Shown piece by piece: positions 30,222 through 42,649 of a stretch of 64,000 bases of DNA. The stretch is from Allium sativum. Taxonomy: Eukaryota; Streptophyta; Magnoliopsida; Asparagales; Amaryllidaceae. Numbering within the stretch: the first letter of the stretch is position 1; every line of letters starts with the position of its first letter. The stretch covers positions 97,608,599 through 97,672,598 of the forward strand of contig CM060911.1 in the NCBI GenBank assembly GCA_030737875.1, given 5' to 3'. Under the pieces are notes generated by a model that searched no databases, was not told where the DNA came from, and was given only the letters and a program-made list of their open reading frames with translations. A program made the position numbers and the translations under genes.

Positions 30222-31214
30222 TGTAACAATCCGGAAAATCCAAACGAATTTAAATTTATTATTTTGGCAATTTTATTGAATTTTGATTATTTAAAATGAA
30301 TTATTTTAAATAATAATGACAATAAATTTATTTTGAATAGAACTAGAATGTATATATTTATATAGATCGTAGTTGGAATATAAATATTTATTTTTAATTA
30401 TAAAAGGAATTGAAAATGGTGCGGTAGTTCGAAAATTCAATTTCAAATTTCAAATGAATGTACAGGATTCAAAATAAACCGGATTTTAGCAAAACCAAAA
30501 ATATTAGAATCAATTTGAAAATATCTTTCCAACGAATCCGGAAAATTGAAATTTCATAGCGGGAATACAAAGTTGTGCCCAATTGAAAATTCAGAATAGT
30601 CGCTATGGAATTTTAGCCCTTAAAAATGGAAATTTTGCAAACGACCTCCATTTTCGACGAAACCACTTTTGTTGGATCCAGGATGTTAAATTATTGCTAG
30701 ATTCCAAAATTCATAATTTTTGAAATTAATGTGTGAGCGTGGCAAAAGAAAATGTGTTTGAACAGTCTTAGTCAATTTGGATCGACCAAAAAATGGCCAT
30801 TTTTCAAACAGTCTTCAAATTTGACGAAATTAGTTTTGTTAGGACCGTATCATCAATACGAAACAAGAAATAAATTTTCTGGAATTTTTAGAGTTCGTAT
30901 GTACCCCAGTAAATTGAAATGTGCGTTCAAATTCAATATATAGATTTATATTTTGATTTCGATGGAAAATGATCAAAACTGTCGAATCGGCTTAACGGAC
31001 ATATCCCATTGTGTTCGGAATGGGGATAATTATATAGGGGCATCAGTCGTTGGGTTTGGTTTGGAGTTCGAGATGATTTTGACTTTTAAAGCGAATTAAA
31101 ATAATATAAACACCCTAAATTCTCTAACCCTAAGTTAAATCCCATCTTCATTCCATCGCGGTCAACTGTGCTCCCTTTACTTTCTTAGTTAAAAGAAAAA
31201 AAACGATGCTTTAA

Positions 31215-31450
31215 AGATCTAAAGAAGAAAAAGAGAGGAAGGAGGAGCTGCCATCGTTGCTTTGATCACCGTGCCACTGCGCCCTCCGGCGCGGCTACCT
31301 CTAGCACCCCCCTCTCCCCCACGATCTCCTCTTCTATTCCACCTCCAAATCAAATCCTCCCAAACCCAAAGCCCTACGCCTCCGCCTGCAAGGACCGTCA
31401 CCTCCGACGCCCCACTACCCAGTGCGCCATCCTCCCTAATATCCGCTGTA
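31215..31450 (+). other. GC-rich exon-like block in LTR B
   Basis: This Pro-rich, GC-rich island occupies the same relative place as the block in LTR A but with unrelated sequence. It is preserved at 48560-48830 in the other LTR of B. It ends at a GT donor-like site followed by AT-rich sequence. No family is recognised. Confidence 0.5.
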
Positions 31451-33010
31451 AGTATTTTTTTATATATAATTATAGCTTTGTTTTTCAAAAATATGATTGT
31501 TAGTTTAATAAAAATATAATTTTTATGTTAAATAAGAAAAGAATATAGTTTGAAATTAAAAAAAAAAAGATTTGATTTTCTTGAAGTAAAAGATGAGATT
31601 TTTATGAGGTAAAAACTATATCTTTCATTGAATAAAAATTTGATTTTTTAACAATTTAAAGATAGGGTTTTAAACAAGAAAAGAAATGATTTTTTAATTT
31701 GAAAAGAAGTGATTTTTTTAGAGATAAGGATTTGAGTTTTAAATATAAATAGGTTGGATTTTTAATATGACAAGTTATGAAATAAAAATATAATCTTTAC
31801 ATAAAAGAGTATTAAAAATATGATTTTTATATTAGTAGAGTATTAAAATTATGATTTTTATATATATGAAGTAGCGATAAAAATTGGACTTTTATATATA
31901 TGAAGTAGAAATAAAAATATGATTTTTATGTACATGTAGTGATAATAAAAATGTGAATTTTACTATGAACAACATATAAAGGATTGCGTTGAATTTCGAG
32001 CAAATCCAAGCCATTCAGAAATTCAAAAATGAAATGGCGGAGTGGAACCCAAAGGTGGGAACTTCTCACTTTTATTTATTTCTAGTTAAAATATATACTA
32101 GGATGCAGACGGAGCTTAGCAGCACCCGACACCCATCGTCCACAGACCATGGACGACTTGTTTGTTGTTTGATTATGTTGTGAAAGTTGATTGTGTGATG
32201 TGGAATGGAATAAAATACTTATAGTTAAAAATATAATTTTTAACGGGTATATGAATAAAGTAAATATTCATAAACAAATCGGAATATTTGTTTATGTACA
32301 CACATTTGACTGATATTGATTGGGACGATATATTTTACACATCACCCAACTACATAAATAAATCTGTATTTGTTAATTGAAACTCCACACGGGTATTGGG
32401 ATGATATTGGACATACACTAATCCCAATATTTAGTTGTATGTCAATCAATTGGTTGACAAGCTGTGTAAGTGTTGAATATTTATATTTAATGCTTATACA
32501 GTGTAGAATGCACTCTGGATGACGGTTGATTGTTTATTATTGTGGTTATACACATTTGTTGTATGAAATCCCTATAAATCAAATTATATGGTAATTGACT
32601 ATGTCTGATTCTAGTTCAAAAAAGAATGTATATTTTAAAACAACGAATATTTTAAAATAATGAATATTTTAAATTAATATTCGGTATAAAGATCAAAATC
32701 TGATTTTGATGTTCGATTTGGGATGGACACAAATATATTTAAATATATAAAGCCGTGTTGATTAGATTGAAGCCATTTTGACCGGAATGATATTTATATC
32801 AGTTTTATTCATTTTTATAATGAATATAAAAAAAGAATTGATTTCAAAATATAATGTTTTGAAAATATTATCATTTATATATCGATGATATGGAATATTC
32901 AACTTTGATTTGAAATTGAATATGAAGTTGAAATCATTCTGAAAACGAATTTAAAACGATTTATAAAATACGTTTTAAAGGAAATCGCCAAAATATATAA
33001 TATATATACA

Positions 33011-33011
33011 T

Positions 33012-33042
<31 letters not shown>
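33011..33042. repeat. (TA)n tract in LTR B
   Basis: A dinucleotide run here, and another at 33603-33634, have counterparts in the 3' LTR at 50300-50333 and 50894-50924, so both predate or accompanied the insertion of B. Confidence 0.9.
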
Positions 33043-33600
33043 ATGGCCAGGATAGAACGCGCCGCGCTGCGGAAGTTTGCGAATCTCGACCATTGACTTC
33101 GAATGGACATTACGGGTGATCCGACCGTCGAATTCTCCTGTAACTTGAACCATTGGGTTCGTATCGAAAAGAGCTTTCTAATGAATACTAGGGATTTGAA
33201 ATCTAATGGTTGGATTTGGAATTTTGTCCAAATCAAATTTGGAAAAGGTCCCTGTAAGTGCAGTTCGATAGCCATTTATGGAAATCGACTGTACGGGCCT
33301 TGATAAAATTACTAAAAAATCAATAATTTGTGTAACATCATAATAAATGATTTGGAAAGAATTAGGCTGAAAAATCCCATATTTGAAAAGATAAAAATTT
33401 ATTTTTATCGAAATGAACTAGTTATAAAATGGAATAATAAATCCAATATTTTTAAAATAAATAAATTGGATTTGAAATGGTTTTAAAAATAACTAGAATT
33501 TCCAATATATAAATTGGAAATGGATTTGAATCGAAAATGTCTTCGGAATATTTTGATGTTGGATTTCGTGGTTATAAAGATATTGTTATGGAAATTTGAA

Positions 33601-33636
<36 letters not shown>

Positions 33637-36345
33637 TCATTTCCAATACGATATTTGTTGATTTCATAATTTGATACTGAATATAAGCCAGTTTATTTTC
33701 AATTTATAGCCTTATATTTAATATCAAATTGTATTTTGGGTTTTCGTGAATGATATCTTTAATAAAACTGTTCTTATACCCAATGGAGTTAAGAAAATTA
33801 GAAACTGACTGGAGAATAGTTAAGTTGAATGATTTCCTGGGTATTGATCTGATGTTGGTTTCGGCCTTCAGGGTTAATACTTAGGGAATTATCCTCTTAC
33901 TAATTTACGGTTAGAGACTGATGGAATGTGGTTGGGTTTATTGTGAACTGTGTTTTTAACGACATTCGTTCTTTAAACCGATTTACAGTGAAATGTGATT
34001 TGGAATTTATAAATCTTTTTATTAGGATTTAATAGGAGTTTTCCAAAGTAAAGTTTTCCAATTTAATATATATTAAATTAGAATTGAATGGAATTCGATT
34101 TGATAATAATCGAAATGAAATTCTGTGGAGGAAGACTGTTAATACAGATGGAATTTAAAAGGCGTTGCCAGTATTCCATTTATGTTAGTGGTCGGATACG
34201 GAAATTGATATTGATTATATTTTGATTTGTTCTTCCGTAAAGATTCCATAATAAATGGAACGTGATTTGGGTTGTCGTGAATGGTATCTTTAATAATACT
34301 TTTCTTAGACCCAATGGAGTTAAGAAAATCGGAAACTAACTGGAGAATAGTTAAGTTGAATGGTTTCCTGGGTGATGATCTGATGTTGGTTTCGGCCTTC
34401 GGGGTTAATACTTAGAGTATTGTTCACTTACTAATTTACGGCTAAAGGCTGATGGAATGGAATGTGATTTTGGGTTTATCGTGAACCGTGTTTTAATTGA
34501 CATTGGTCCTTTAACCCAGTTAAAGGCAGGTTATGATTTCCCAAGTTAAAAAATCATTAATATTGATTTCTGGGAAGATTAAAACCAAATGGAGTTTCAA
34601 TGCATCTTTAATTAGATTGAATTGATATCCAGAAGAAGTGTAAAGAATAAATTTACATAATTTATCTTTGATAAAATTAATGGGAACCTTTCCCAAAGTA
34701 TATGAATATTCGGATAAAGAAATATTCTGGATTGGAATGAGGCGTATGTTGTGTTTTTATAGCACTTGTTTACTATATACACGAGTTACTCAGAAAGACC
34801 GGGTTTATCCCATTCTGAATAACTGATTCGACGATGTGTCGAGGATGAAGACGTGGTTGAAGACCGGACGTCTTCACATCGTTTGGATGATTACTGATGT
34901 CTTGATTGGGCTGTACATCCAAGGCGAGGTAATAAGTGGTGATCGTCCAGACGTACTTGGAGATCGACGGATACGGGAGGGCCTCTCCCCTGTATTGGAC
35001 ATATGGGGCTGGAATAAGATGCCTCTGGTTACGTTCAGACCCAGAATGAACTTGTAAATGGATGTGTGTCTGACATCCGATTTCATTCTGTGTGATTAAT
35101 ATACGTCGGTTGCATAGCGTGAATTGCCTGTCTGGCATGCTGAGATGCAATGATCAAGGCTCCTGTTGAAAAGAAGAGTCTTGTGGTTGATGATCAAAGC
35201 ACGACCTTTGTAGCATAGCCTTCTGTAGCGTTAATTCGTGAGCCTCACACCTCGTTGTGAACCAAAAACGGGGGAGGACATCAGGGAGGGCATGCGTTTC
35301 TTTCTAGCTAGGAGTGGTGTTTTGGGTTTTACAAGCCCGAACATTTTACTTATGTGGATGATGGATTGCAAGACGCCTCTGTTATATCGGTCGATCCGGG
35401 GCCGATCGAGTCATTTGGCTCATTTACGCCCCATAGGGCGGGGAAACGCAGTGTTCATGCATTTTAATCCACATCGAGTGGACCGGCTCTGACAATCCAT
35501 GGCTTATCTGCGCGCTTACCTGAGGCTCGGGCTAGAGAGTCTCGAAGCGGTAAGGAAGATCCCTTGCCTTGGTTCACAGATGGAAATCCAACTTCCAATA
35601 CGTGATATTGCGGTTTTGATTACAAAGCCTAGTACTGGCGACATGATATATGGTACCCATGCCGTCTAGGATTGATACATTTATATTTGAAGTTGTTCTA
35701 TACACTATGCACTTATAATAGTATCAAATGATTTGTTTTAACGTACCAAGCATGTTTGGCTATTATAAGGGAAAACCCTATCCGCCGTCTTGCGTTGCAT
35801 TGTGTGACAGGACCTGGGTCATATAATAGTTTCATCTTTCCAATAAGCATTGCGCTGTTTGTTTATGCACTGGTATTCTTGGGAGGAAACACGTTCCATG
35901 TTATATGGCATGGTCCCTTGATTTACTACTTTTTGAAGTAAAGTTTTAAATAACTGTTTTAGTTCTCATACCAGTCACATGACTGACCTGGAGTTTATTG
36001 TTTTAACCTAAACTCTGGATGCCCCTATTTCCACATGGGCAGCTTGTATTTTGGTTTTGCAGATTTATATTCACAAGATCTTGGTTTACAGCACGAACGA
36101 TATTCGGAAAGCTCTGTATCCGTATATTCTTTTCAGTTGTATTTTTTATTATTTTCCACTGCATTGTAACTTGTAAATCTCTGATATTTTTCTGATGTAT
36201 AATATTTATTCATACTCTGAATATTCTTGTATTCTAATGTATATTGTTGTAATAAGCAATGAAATGTTCTTCTGTTTGTGTTCTGATTCGTCTTGTTCTC
36301 AATTCAATCCGGGCTTTAATTCACGGGGAATTTCAGGTCGTCTCA

Positions 36346-37387
36346 TTGTGGTATCAGAGCTTTGGTTTATAGAGCTCGGAGAACAAGACACGTTAGAACC
36401 AAACAAAAGAATTCATCAGAAATTGGATTAGTAATGTCTAATGAGAATGATTCGTTAGAGATAGGATCAGTTGTATCCTAGAACGAGTGGGAAGAGTGTT
36501 AATTTTTCAAAAATAAAAAGGAAAACAAATTTTGTTTTGAAGAGTTAAATTGTATTATTCGTATTTGAATATTTATTTTAAATCGATTTGGACTATCGAG
36601 TATATAGAGATTTTAATATTTGTCTGATCCACGTTTATTGAAGCCTCAAATATAGGGAATGGATATAGGATCACACTCTTGTCGCCCGGGTCTGATTCGG
36701 GAAATGGCACGCCGTCATCAATGTTTATATTCGTGTGTCGAAAGTGGGATACCTATATATTTCCAATTGACTGGTGTGAGAACCAAAATATAGTTAGAAT
36801 ATATTGTTGTGACTTGGCATCAAAAACATGATTTTCTGTATATATGTCAAAATTATGAATTTGAGATGTTAATTCACTAATTGATTAATGGTTGTGTTGT
36901 ATGATTATTTGTTATGTAATAAAACCATTATGTGAATGAACGGTAAATATAACCAAATTTTGTCGAATGTTGAACTGAATTGAAAATTTCTTGAAATTTG
37001 CATATATGTACATGTATATACATTGAACAAATCATAGGAAGGAGACTAGAGAAGAGGAACAAAATTGTATGCCCGACAAATAGGTACATGTTTATTGTAT
37101 TTCTTGGGGTTTTGATGATTTTATGAGCCGATTGGCTAGCCACTTGACTGTTTCGTTTTCTTTTTGGATTGGAGAGGCCTATATGGCGATTTTAGGATTT
37201 TCCCGGTGCTCCCGTGCAGGGGAGGTTATGGCAAAAAATATTGAAAATTTAGGGTGTTAGCCAAATTTTTAAAGAATTTGAAAAGTTCTTAGAAACTGGA
37301 AAGTTGAAGAACTTGAGCCATAATGAAAGTTGAGTTGGTTTGTAAAACAACTTTCAGCTCCATTCCTTTCCGAGGACGAAAAGATTT
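36346..37387 (+). mobile_element. Internal region of B, up to insertion C
   Basis: An intact primer binding site, TGGTATCAGAGC at 36349-36360, lies three bases after the LTR. The rest matches the internal region of A, including the CGAGGACGAAAAG block, and is non-coding. It is interrupted at GATTT (37383-37387) by C and resumes at 47544 with the purine run TAGGTTGGGGAGA before the 3' LTR. Confidence 0.88.
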
Positions 37388-38165
37388 TGTAACACCCCAC
37401 ATCCGTTAAGTTCACTTACAAAGGGAATGCCTTAACTTCAGTGGAGCATTATGGGTACTGGAACAGAAATATTACAAGACAGACATATATAAAACAGCGG
37501 AAAGTAAAGTGGAAGTACTTCAAATCATTTTTTAAATATAATTGTTTACAATAAAAGCCCATCAACTTCCAATAGCCAATTACATAGTTAAAATATCTGT
37601 CTTGCTCAAAAACAAAGAAGCATAAAATAAGTTGTAGTATTCCTCAATAAAGCAAAGCAAGCCATAGTCAAGAGAAATCCAAGCCGTACAAGAAAGAGCC
37701 TTGGAGCTTGGTAAGATCCGAACTAAGTTGTATTCCCACCCTGCGAACCTGGGGGGAGAACGGAAGAAAAAGAGGCGAAACAAAACGGGTCAGTCATAAA
37801 GACTGAGTAAGTCCTAGCGACTTTTAGCAAAAAAACAAGTAAAGATAACATGACATGAATAAACTGAAAGTAAACATAAGCATGATTACAAGATAAGCTA
37901 CAGGAAAGATAACTAAGAATAACCTCATATGATTTTTGTCAAGTATACCATCGCAAGGTTCCCATTCAAGATAAACTACGTATAAATTCGCAAGATTTCT
38001 ATCAAGCATCGCAACATTTCTCTGCTTCACCATTAAAATGCTATCTGTTTGCTCTGCACCACCAAACTAGTGTCCCAACTAGTGATCCATATAAAATGAT
38101 AAAATCATAACGTGATCCCAATCCCCGAAATTAAGGTTGCGTTCATGTGTACATCTATTATTTAT

Positions 38166-38330
38166 TACCTAGATCTAATCTAGGGTTTTCTATCGAGCGC
38201 TTCCTAGATTCAACTAGGATTTATGCCACCTAGGTCCAACCTAGGGATTATGTTACCTATTGAACGCTTCTCGGATTTAGGGTTTATGCCACCTAGGTCC
38301 AACCTAGGGATTATGCTACCTACGTGTATC
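38166..38330. repeat. CCTAGGT-CCA-ACCTAGG repeats in LTR C
   Basis: CACCTAGGTCCAACCTAGGG followed by ATTATG occurs twice, preceded by diverged versions (CCTAGATCTAATCTAGGG). Each is itself an inverted repeat with a 3-base loop. The right LTR has the same at about 44346-44510. Confidence 0.85.
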
Positions 38331-38805
38331 ATATGGCCCCCAATGATTGTAGATACATATGCTGGTCCCACCATGGGGTGTATCAAGACCCATGGTGGCG
38401 GCCCGACGCAATTCTAGAAGGCATAGGTTATACAACTGGTGCCCCCAGTGCCCTGTTTGTCATCTCCGAAGTGTGTGCACGCCCGCACTCCATTAGAACC
38501 TACACTGTTGCACCCACCGCCGTCGCTTTGACCGCTTACAATCAGCCCAGTAATCGTGCCCCACCCTGCCTAGTTTCAGGGTACCGTTGATACCTGATTT
38601 GGGTTGCTGCTGAAATGGGTCCTCATTACTAGGGTTTCCTACTGGTTAAGTGTGTGGGCCTATATATACAGATATTACCCACCTTCCCGTGATGAACTTC
38701 ACCCACCGATTCAAGCGTGCTTAATAATGGTTAAGTTTGTGGGCCTATATTTACTAATATTACCCACCAACCCAAAATGTACTTAACCATCTCCGTCCAT
38801 TACGT

Positions 38806-39240
38806 TAAGTTGGTTAAGTGTTTTCTCTTGTTTTACTTAACCCTACCACACATCATGTTATATTGGTTAAGTGTTGTTCCTTGTGTTACTTAACCCTACC
38901 GCAAGCCTTGTTATACTGGCTAAGTGTTCTCCCTTGTGTTAACTTAACCCCACTGCATGTCATGTCATATTGGTTAAGTGTACATTGACTTAGCCCACCT
39001 ACTTATCATGTTGTGATGGTTAAGTGTTACCCTCTGTTGTTATTTAACCTTACCACACATCAGGTTATACCGATTGGGTGTTATCAACCTATTCAAGTTA
39101 GCCCAACCCATCCGCTAGTCATGTTATAACGGTCAGGTGTCATTAGCGTAGCTATGTTACTTAACCCACCCATTGGTCTGATTAACAGTTATGTTGGTTA
39201 AGCCCACATTTATAAGTTTTACATGTTCTTAACTCATACC
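38806..39240. repeat. Array of GGTTAAGT-ACTTAACC hairpins in LTR C
   Basis: Units start near 38813, 38871, 38928, 38981, 39018, 39127 and 39198, spaced about 40-110 bp. Several have an 8 bp stem, GGTTAAGT with ACTTAACC, around a loop of 10-16 bases; later units have wobble-type or partial pairs. The array is repeated in the right LTR at about 44986-45410. Confidence 0.82.
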
Positions 39241-39360
39241 GATTAGGTCCATATTCACACGTCAATTTTCCATGTCATCCCACCTAACCCTCTAACCATA
39301 CCCACGTCTTATTATGGTTAGTATTCCTTAATTCATTCATTATGACGAACGAATCATGAC

Positions 39361-39575
39361 CTCTCACATTTGACCATGCATTTTGTGGCCACTGGATTTG
39401 CCGGGCGGTTCCGGGCAGATTTACACCACAAACTGGGTCTAACCTCGTGTCATAAATCGTTGCGCCTACAATTCGACCTTCGACCTCTCACATTAGACTA
39501 ACACTTTGTGGCTACTGGACTTACCGGGCGGTTCCGGGCAGATTTACACCACAAACCGAGTCTAACCTCGTGTCA
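39361..39575. repeat. Tandem duplication of about 120 bp in LTR C
   Basis: CTCTCACATT through GGGCGGTTCCGGGCAGATTT to ACCTCGTGTC occurs at about 39361-39452 and again at 39484-39575. In the right LTR the second unit (45662-45748) has lost part of its middle, a small indel difference between the LTRs. Confidence 0.85.
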
Positions 39576-41040
39576 AAGGTTCATTAATGGTCGTATTCCA
39601 CCCAAAACCCCAATATCAGTTCATGTGTTTAACATATAGAAATGTTCGTGGTTCACGTTTTTGCCCCAAAACGTATTCCCAAACTATTACCATAATTCAG
39701 TATAAGGTTATGCCAAGTTATAGCCTTTTATTTACAATACATGCCAATTACCCAAAACCCAACTTAGGCGCGTTCATATTAAACCTCTACTAAGTCATAA
39801 ATTACCATATATGTTTCAACTCCAAATTTTACATAATTAACATATGCCCAAGTTCTAGATTACATGTAAATTTTACATATGTCCAATTCATACCAAATTT
39901 ACATATGTTCAATTTATGCCGTTTTACATGTATGCAAATTTTATGCCATTTTACCATATCAAGTTCTAGCCAAAATTACATTGTATCAAGTTTCATACCC
40001 AATAAACCCAAATCATGATTCTTGATGTAGTTATCCCAAACTATAATCTTTTTATTACAGTACATATCAGTTGCTCAAGTTCATAATACATGTTTATGCC
40101 AATTATCAAATTTACAATTGCTTTCATGTTAAAATTCCCAACTCTACATATGCCTAATTAACATAAGCCCAATCTTTTGATTTAAACAACATAGTCCCAA
40201 ACTCGTGATTTAATTTCATGCCAATTCATGTATGCCCAAACTTGCAATTTCAATTATATTGACAATACCCAAATTTCCAATTTCATGTTATGTCGTCAAT
40301 TCTACCAAACATATATCCAATAAAGACTATATTCCTATATTTTCCCGTATTCAATCGTATGCAAATTGCGGTTTAGGCCCAGGTCCGAAATTGACCAAGG
40401 TTCATCAAAAGAAAAATAAATAAGGGGAGGTAGAACTTGTATAACAATAAGTACAGAGAGAAAACTGGCATAAAAGCGTCATCTTAGGCATAAAAGATAG
40501 ATCTTGATAATAATATCAACATGAATCAAGAAAAATTGATTTACAACAACTGAATAGATCATATGCTTGACATGAGAATGAAAATAGAAAAGTCCCAAAA
40601 CTCAAGATTCAAGAAGCAACAGAAATAGATCGATAAACATACTTAAATCCAGTTTCACTTCATCAAATGCCCATATTATATTCAAATATTTTAATTGGAA
40701 AATAACTAGAACTTAAAGAGCATGGCTAATGAATTAAGAACTGAATTTGTTGTGGAATGTTGCAGTGACATTGTTGATTTATTGTCCTGAATCATTGTAG
40801 AAGCTTTAATCTTCGAATTGGATTGTGTATGAAATCTTAAGAAATTGATTAGAGACGACGGCCATGATCAAGAGGGAGCTCAGCAGCATCTTTTTGTGAG
40901 AATGATTTGTTGTGAATTACGTTAGGTCTAAGGGTGTTTTTATAGGTGTAGCAACTAGTTTAGGCCCTAAGATTAACCCTAGAATAAATCCGGACCATCA
41001 AAACACGTCTCAAGCTTCAAAAATGAGTTCTAGGTCAAAC

Positions 41041-41156
41041 CAGGCCAGCCAGGTCGACCTATAAGGGGGGGAGGTCGACACTATGGTCGACCTGGGGGGT
41101 AGGTCGACCCTATGGTCGACCTGGGGGGGGGGGGGGGTAGGTCGACCCCCTGGTCC
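41041..41156. repeat. GGTCGACC palindromes with G-runs in LTR C
   Basis: The palindrome GGTCGACC or AGGTCGACCT occurs about five times among runs of 5-15 G. Its counterpart is 47211-47333. The G-runs differ in length between the LTRs, as expected for replication slippage. Confidence 0.88.
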
Positions 41157-41358
41157 AGTGGTGCCTGAAATCTGCTGAATCTTCTGAAGGCCATAACTTC
41201 TTCATCCGGACTCCGATTTTCGAAAACTAGGACTCTATTTTATGTAGAATTCCGAGACGAACGCAATGGCGCAACCCATTTTCCCTGATTCTTATTTTAA
41301 AATTTATTTTTTCCTTGATTTCTTGTTTTAACATGTTATCAAAATTCGGGTTGTTACA

Positions 41359-41371
41359 TTCTCCCCTCCTT
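41359..41371 (-). promoter_or_regulatory. Polypurine tract of C
   Basis: The minus strand reads AAGGAGGGGAGAA directly before TGTAACAACCCG. This and the GGGGACGAAAT block just upstream are typical of the 3' end of chromovirus internal regions. Confidence 0.88.
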
Positions 41372-42640
41372 AAAGTATTTCGTCCCCGAAATCTTCAAGT
41401 TAAGAAGAATGTGTCCTACCATCCAATCATCCATCTACTCAATCATCAATCTCAGGCATCCATCGTCCTTAAGAGATTTCTAATGCTGTATGAACATATG
41501 CAGAAAGTGTGTGTATATGTTCCTTGTATAATGCAAATGATCAGGCCTGATTGATTTTCTTAATGCAAAATATGTCTAGTGCCATGAGTCCAACATTTAT
41601 GCAAATAGTCCTAGTCATAATAACACTACATGTGTGCACAAACATCCATCCGTATGAAACATCCACATGATAACACATTCAAATTCATTCATAAACAAGT
41701 ATAAACACTCATGCATATGCAATATGAAAGGTGACTGTGCCGATCTAGTGCCTAACGTGTAAATGCATCCACAAGCAACCACTATCAACCACTTGTAGCC
41801 ACTTGCAACCATCAATCATAACATGTCTCAAACACATGTTTACACCCAATTGTTCCTACCTAAAGGTATAGTCAAATGATAGAAGCAAGTAAAAACTTTG
41901 TGCCTATTAGGCAATGTCAGAACTGGAAATCTATGTCACATATATACTGATTAGGGGAAGAACTCCCTAAGCACCAGCCCCGAAGAGCGGAATCAACATC
42001 AGGCTGACACCCAAAGAATTACTCAACCCAACGGACACCCTCAAGCCCAACATGTATTACTAACAGATGATCCCTATGGGGTTTTGCAACAGAAATAGGA
42101 TTGAGAATAGGACTGAGAGGTTATACTTAAAAGATAGCATACATGTAAGCTCTATAGGAAAAGAGGGATCAAGGATATACTCTTAAGAAGAGATATGATG
42201 TGCGTGTCTAGTCTTTAATCTTCTAAGTAGCATTTCCTTGAGCTTAACTCCATTGTGCTTTGACCATCTTTAGCTTCATAATTTCGTAGCTTCTTAATTC
42301 CTATTTCTAAAATATGAGTTGGAACTCATTTCACTGTCGCCTCTCGTTCCACTTTCACTTATTCTTCTTCTAGTATACTCGGCCCAAACATAACTGCGTA
42401 CTCATGGTTTCATGCAAGCTCTCCAAAATTCACTAGTGAATCTCGGATCTCGTTCACTTACTAGAAGGTATTCCACATAAATGAATTATCTCTTGAAAAT
42501 AAACAAATGCTAACCATGTTGCCAAGCGTACTTACTAAGGTAATTTTATATAACTCATGCATAAGCGAGATGAACCAGCCGCCTTAGTGGCGAACATTAC
42601 TCGAGCGGACCAATAAATGTGTCAAGAGATTCTAGGTAAC
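41372..42640 (-). other. Internal region of C, non-coding part
   Basis: No coding trace is visible. A segment around 41946-42045, read on the minus strand, contains CTGATGTTGATTCCGC and TCTTCGGGGC, resembling the CTGATGTTGGTTTCGGCC block of LTRs A and B, which suggests an old shared origin or recombination. Confidence 0.5.
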
Positions 42641-42649
42641 TAAGCAAGG

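Larger units (their letters stand above)
30222..36345 (+). mobile_element. 5' LTR of B (6124 bp)
   Basis: No gene is present. In order it holds AT-rich start sequence, a GC-rich exon-like block (31215-31450) ending at a donor-like GCTGTAAGTA, AT-rich palindromic repeats, the GTCGTCCA-type hairpin (32135-32157), a (TA)n tract (33011-33042), a short unique block with CGCGCCGCGCTGCGG (about 33058), a second (TA)n tract (33603-33634), stem-loop modules (33735-34520) and the 3' region. Short open frames here are not conserved with the other LTR. Confidence 0.88.
37388..41358 (-). mobile_element. 3' LTR of C (left copy, 3971 bp)
   Basis: No gene is present. On the plus strand it holds CCTAGGT-CCA-ACCTAGG repeats (38166-38330), an array of GGTTAAGT...ACTTAACC hairpins (38806-39240), a duplicated block of about 120 bp (39361-39575), AT-rich sequence with many CATATG-type words, and a cluster of GGTCGACC palindromes with G-runs (41041-41156). 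All are shared with the right LTR. Confidence 0.9.

Noticed and set aside
34773..35150. 125-codon minus-strand frame in LTR B
   Set aside because: The equivalent region in the other LTR of B (51990-52480) is broken differently, and no domain is seen.
36349..36360. tRNA-like sequence TGGTATCAGAGC (also 4673 and 43554 minus)
   Set aside because: These are primer binding sites complementary to a tRNA end. No cloverleaf or tRNA gene surrounds them.
38806..39240. CRISPR-like array of palindromic repeats
   Set aside because: Unit and spacer lengths vary, the repeats are diverged, the array sits inside an LTR and is duplicated in the other LTR, and the genome is a plant's.
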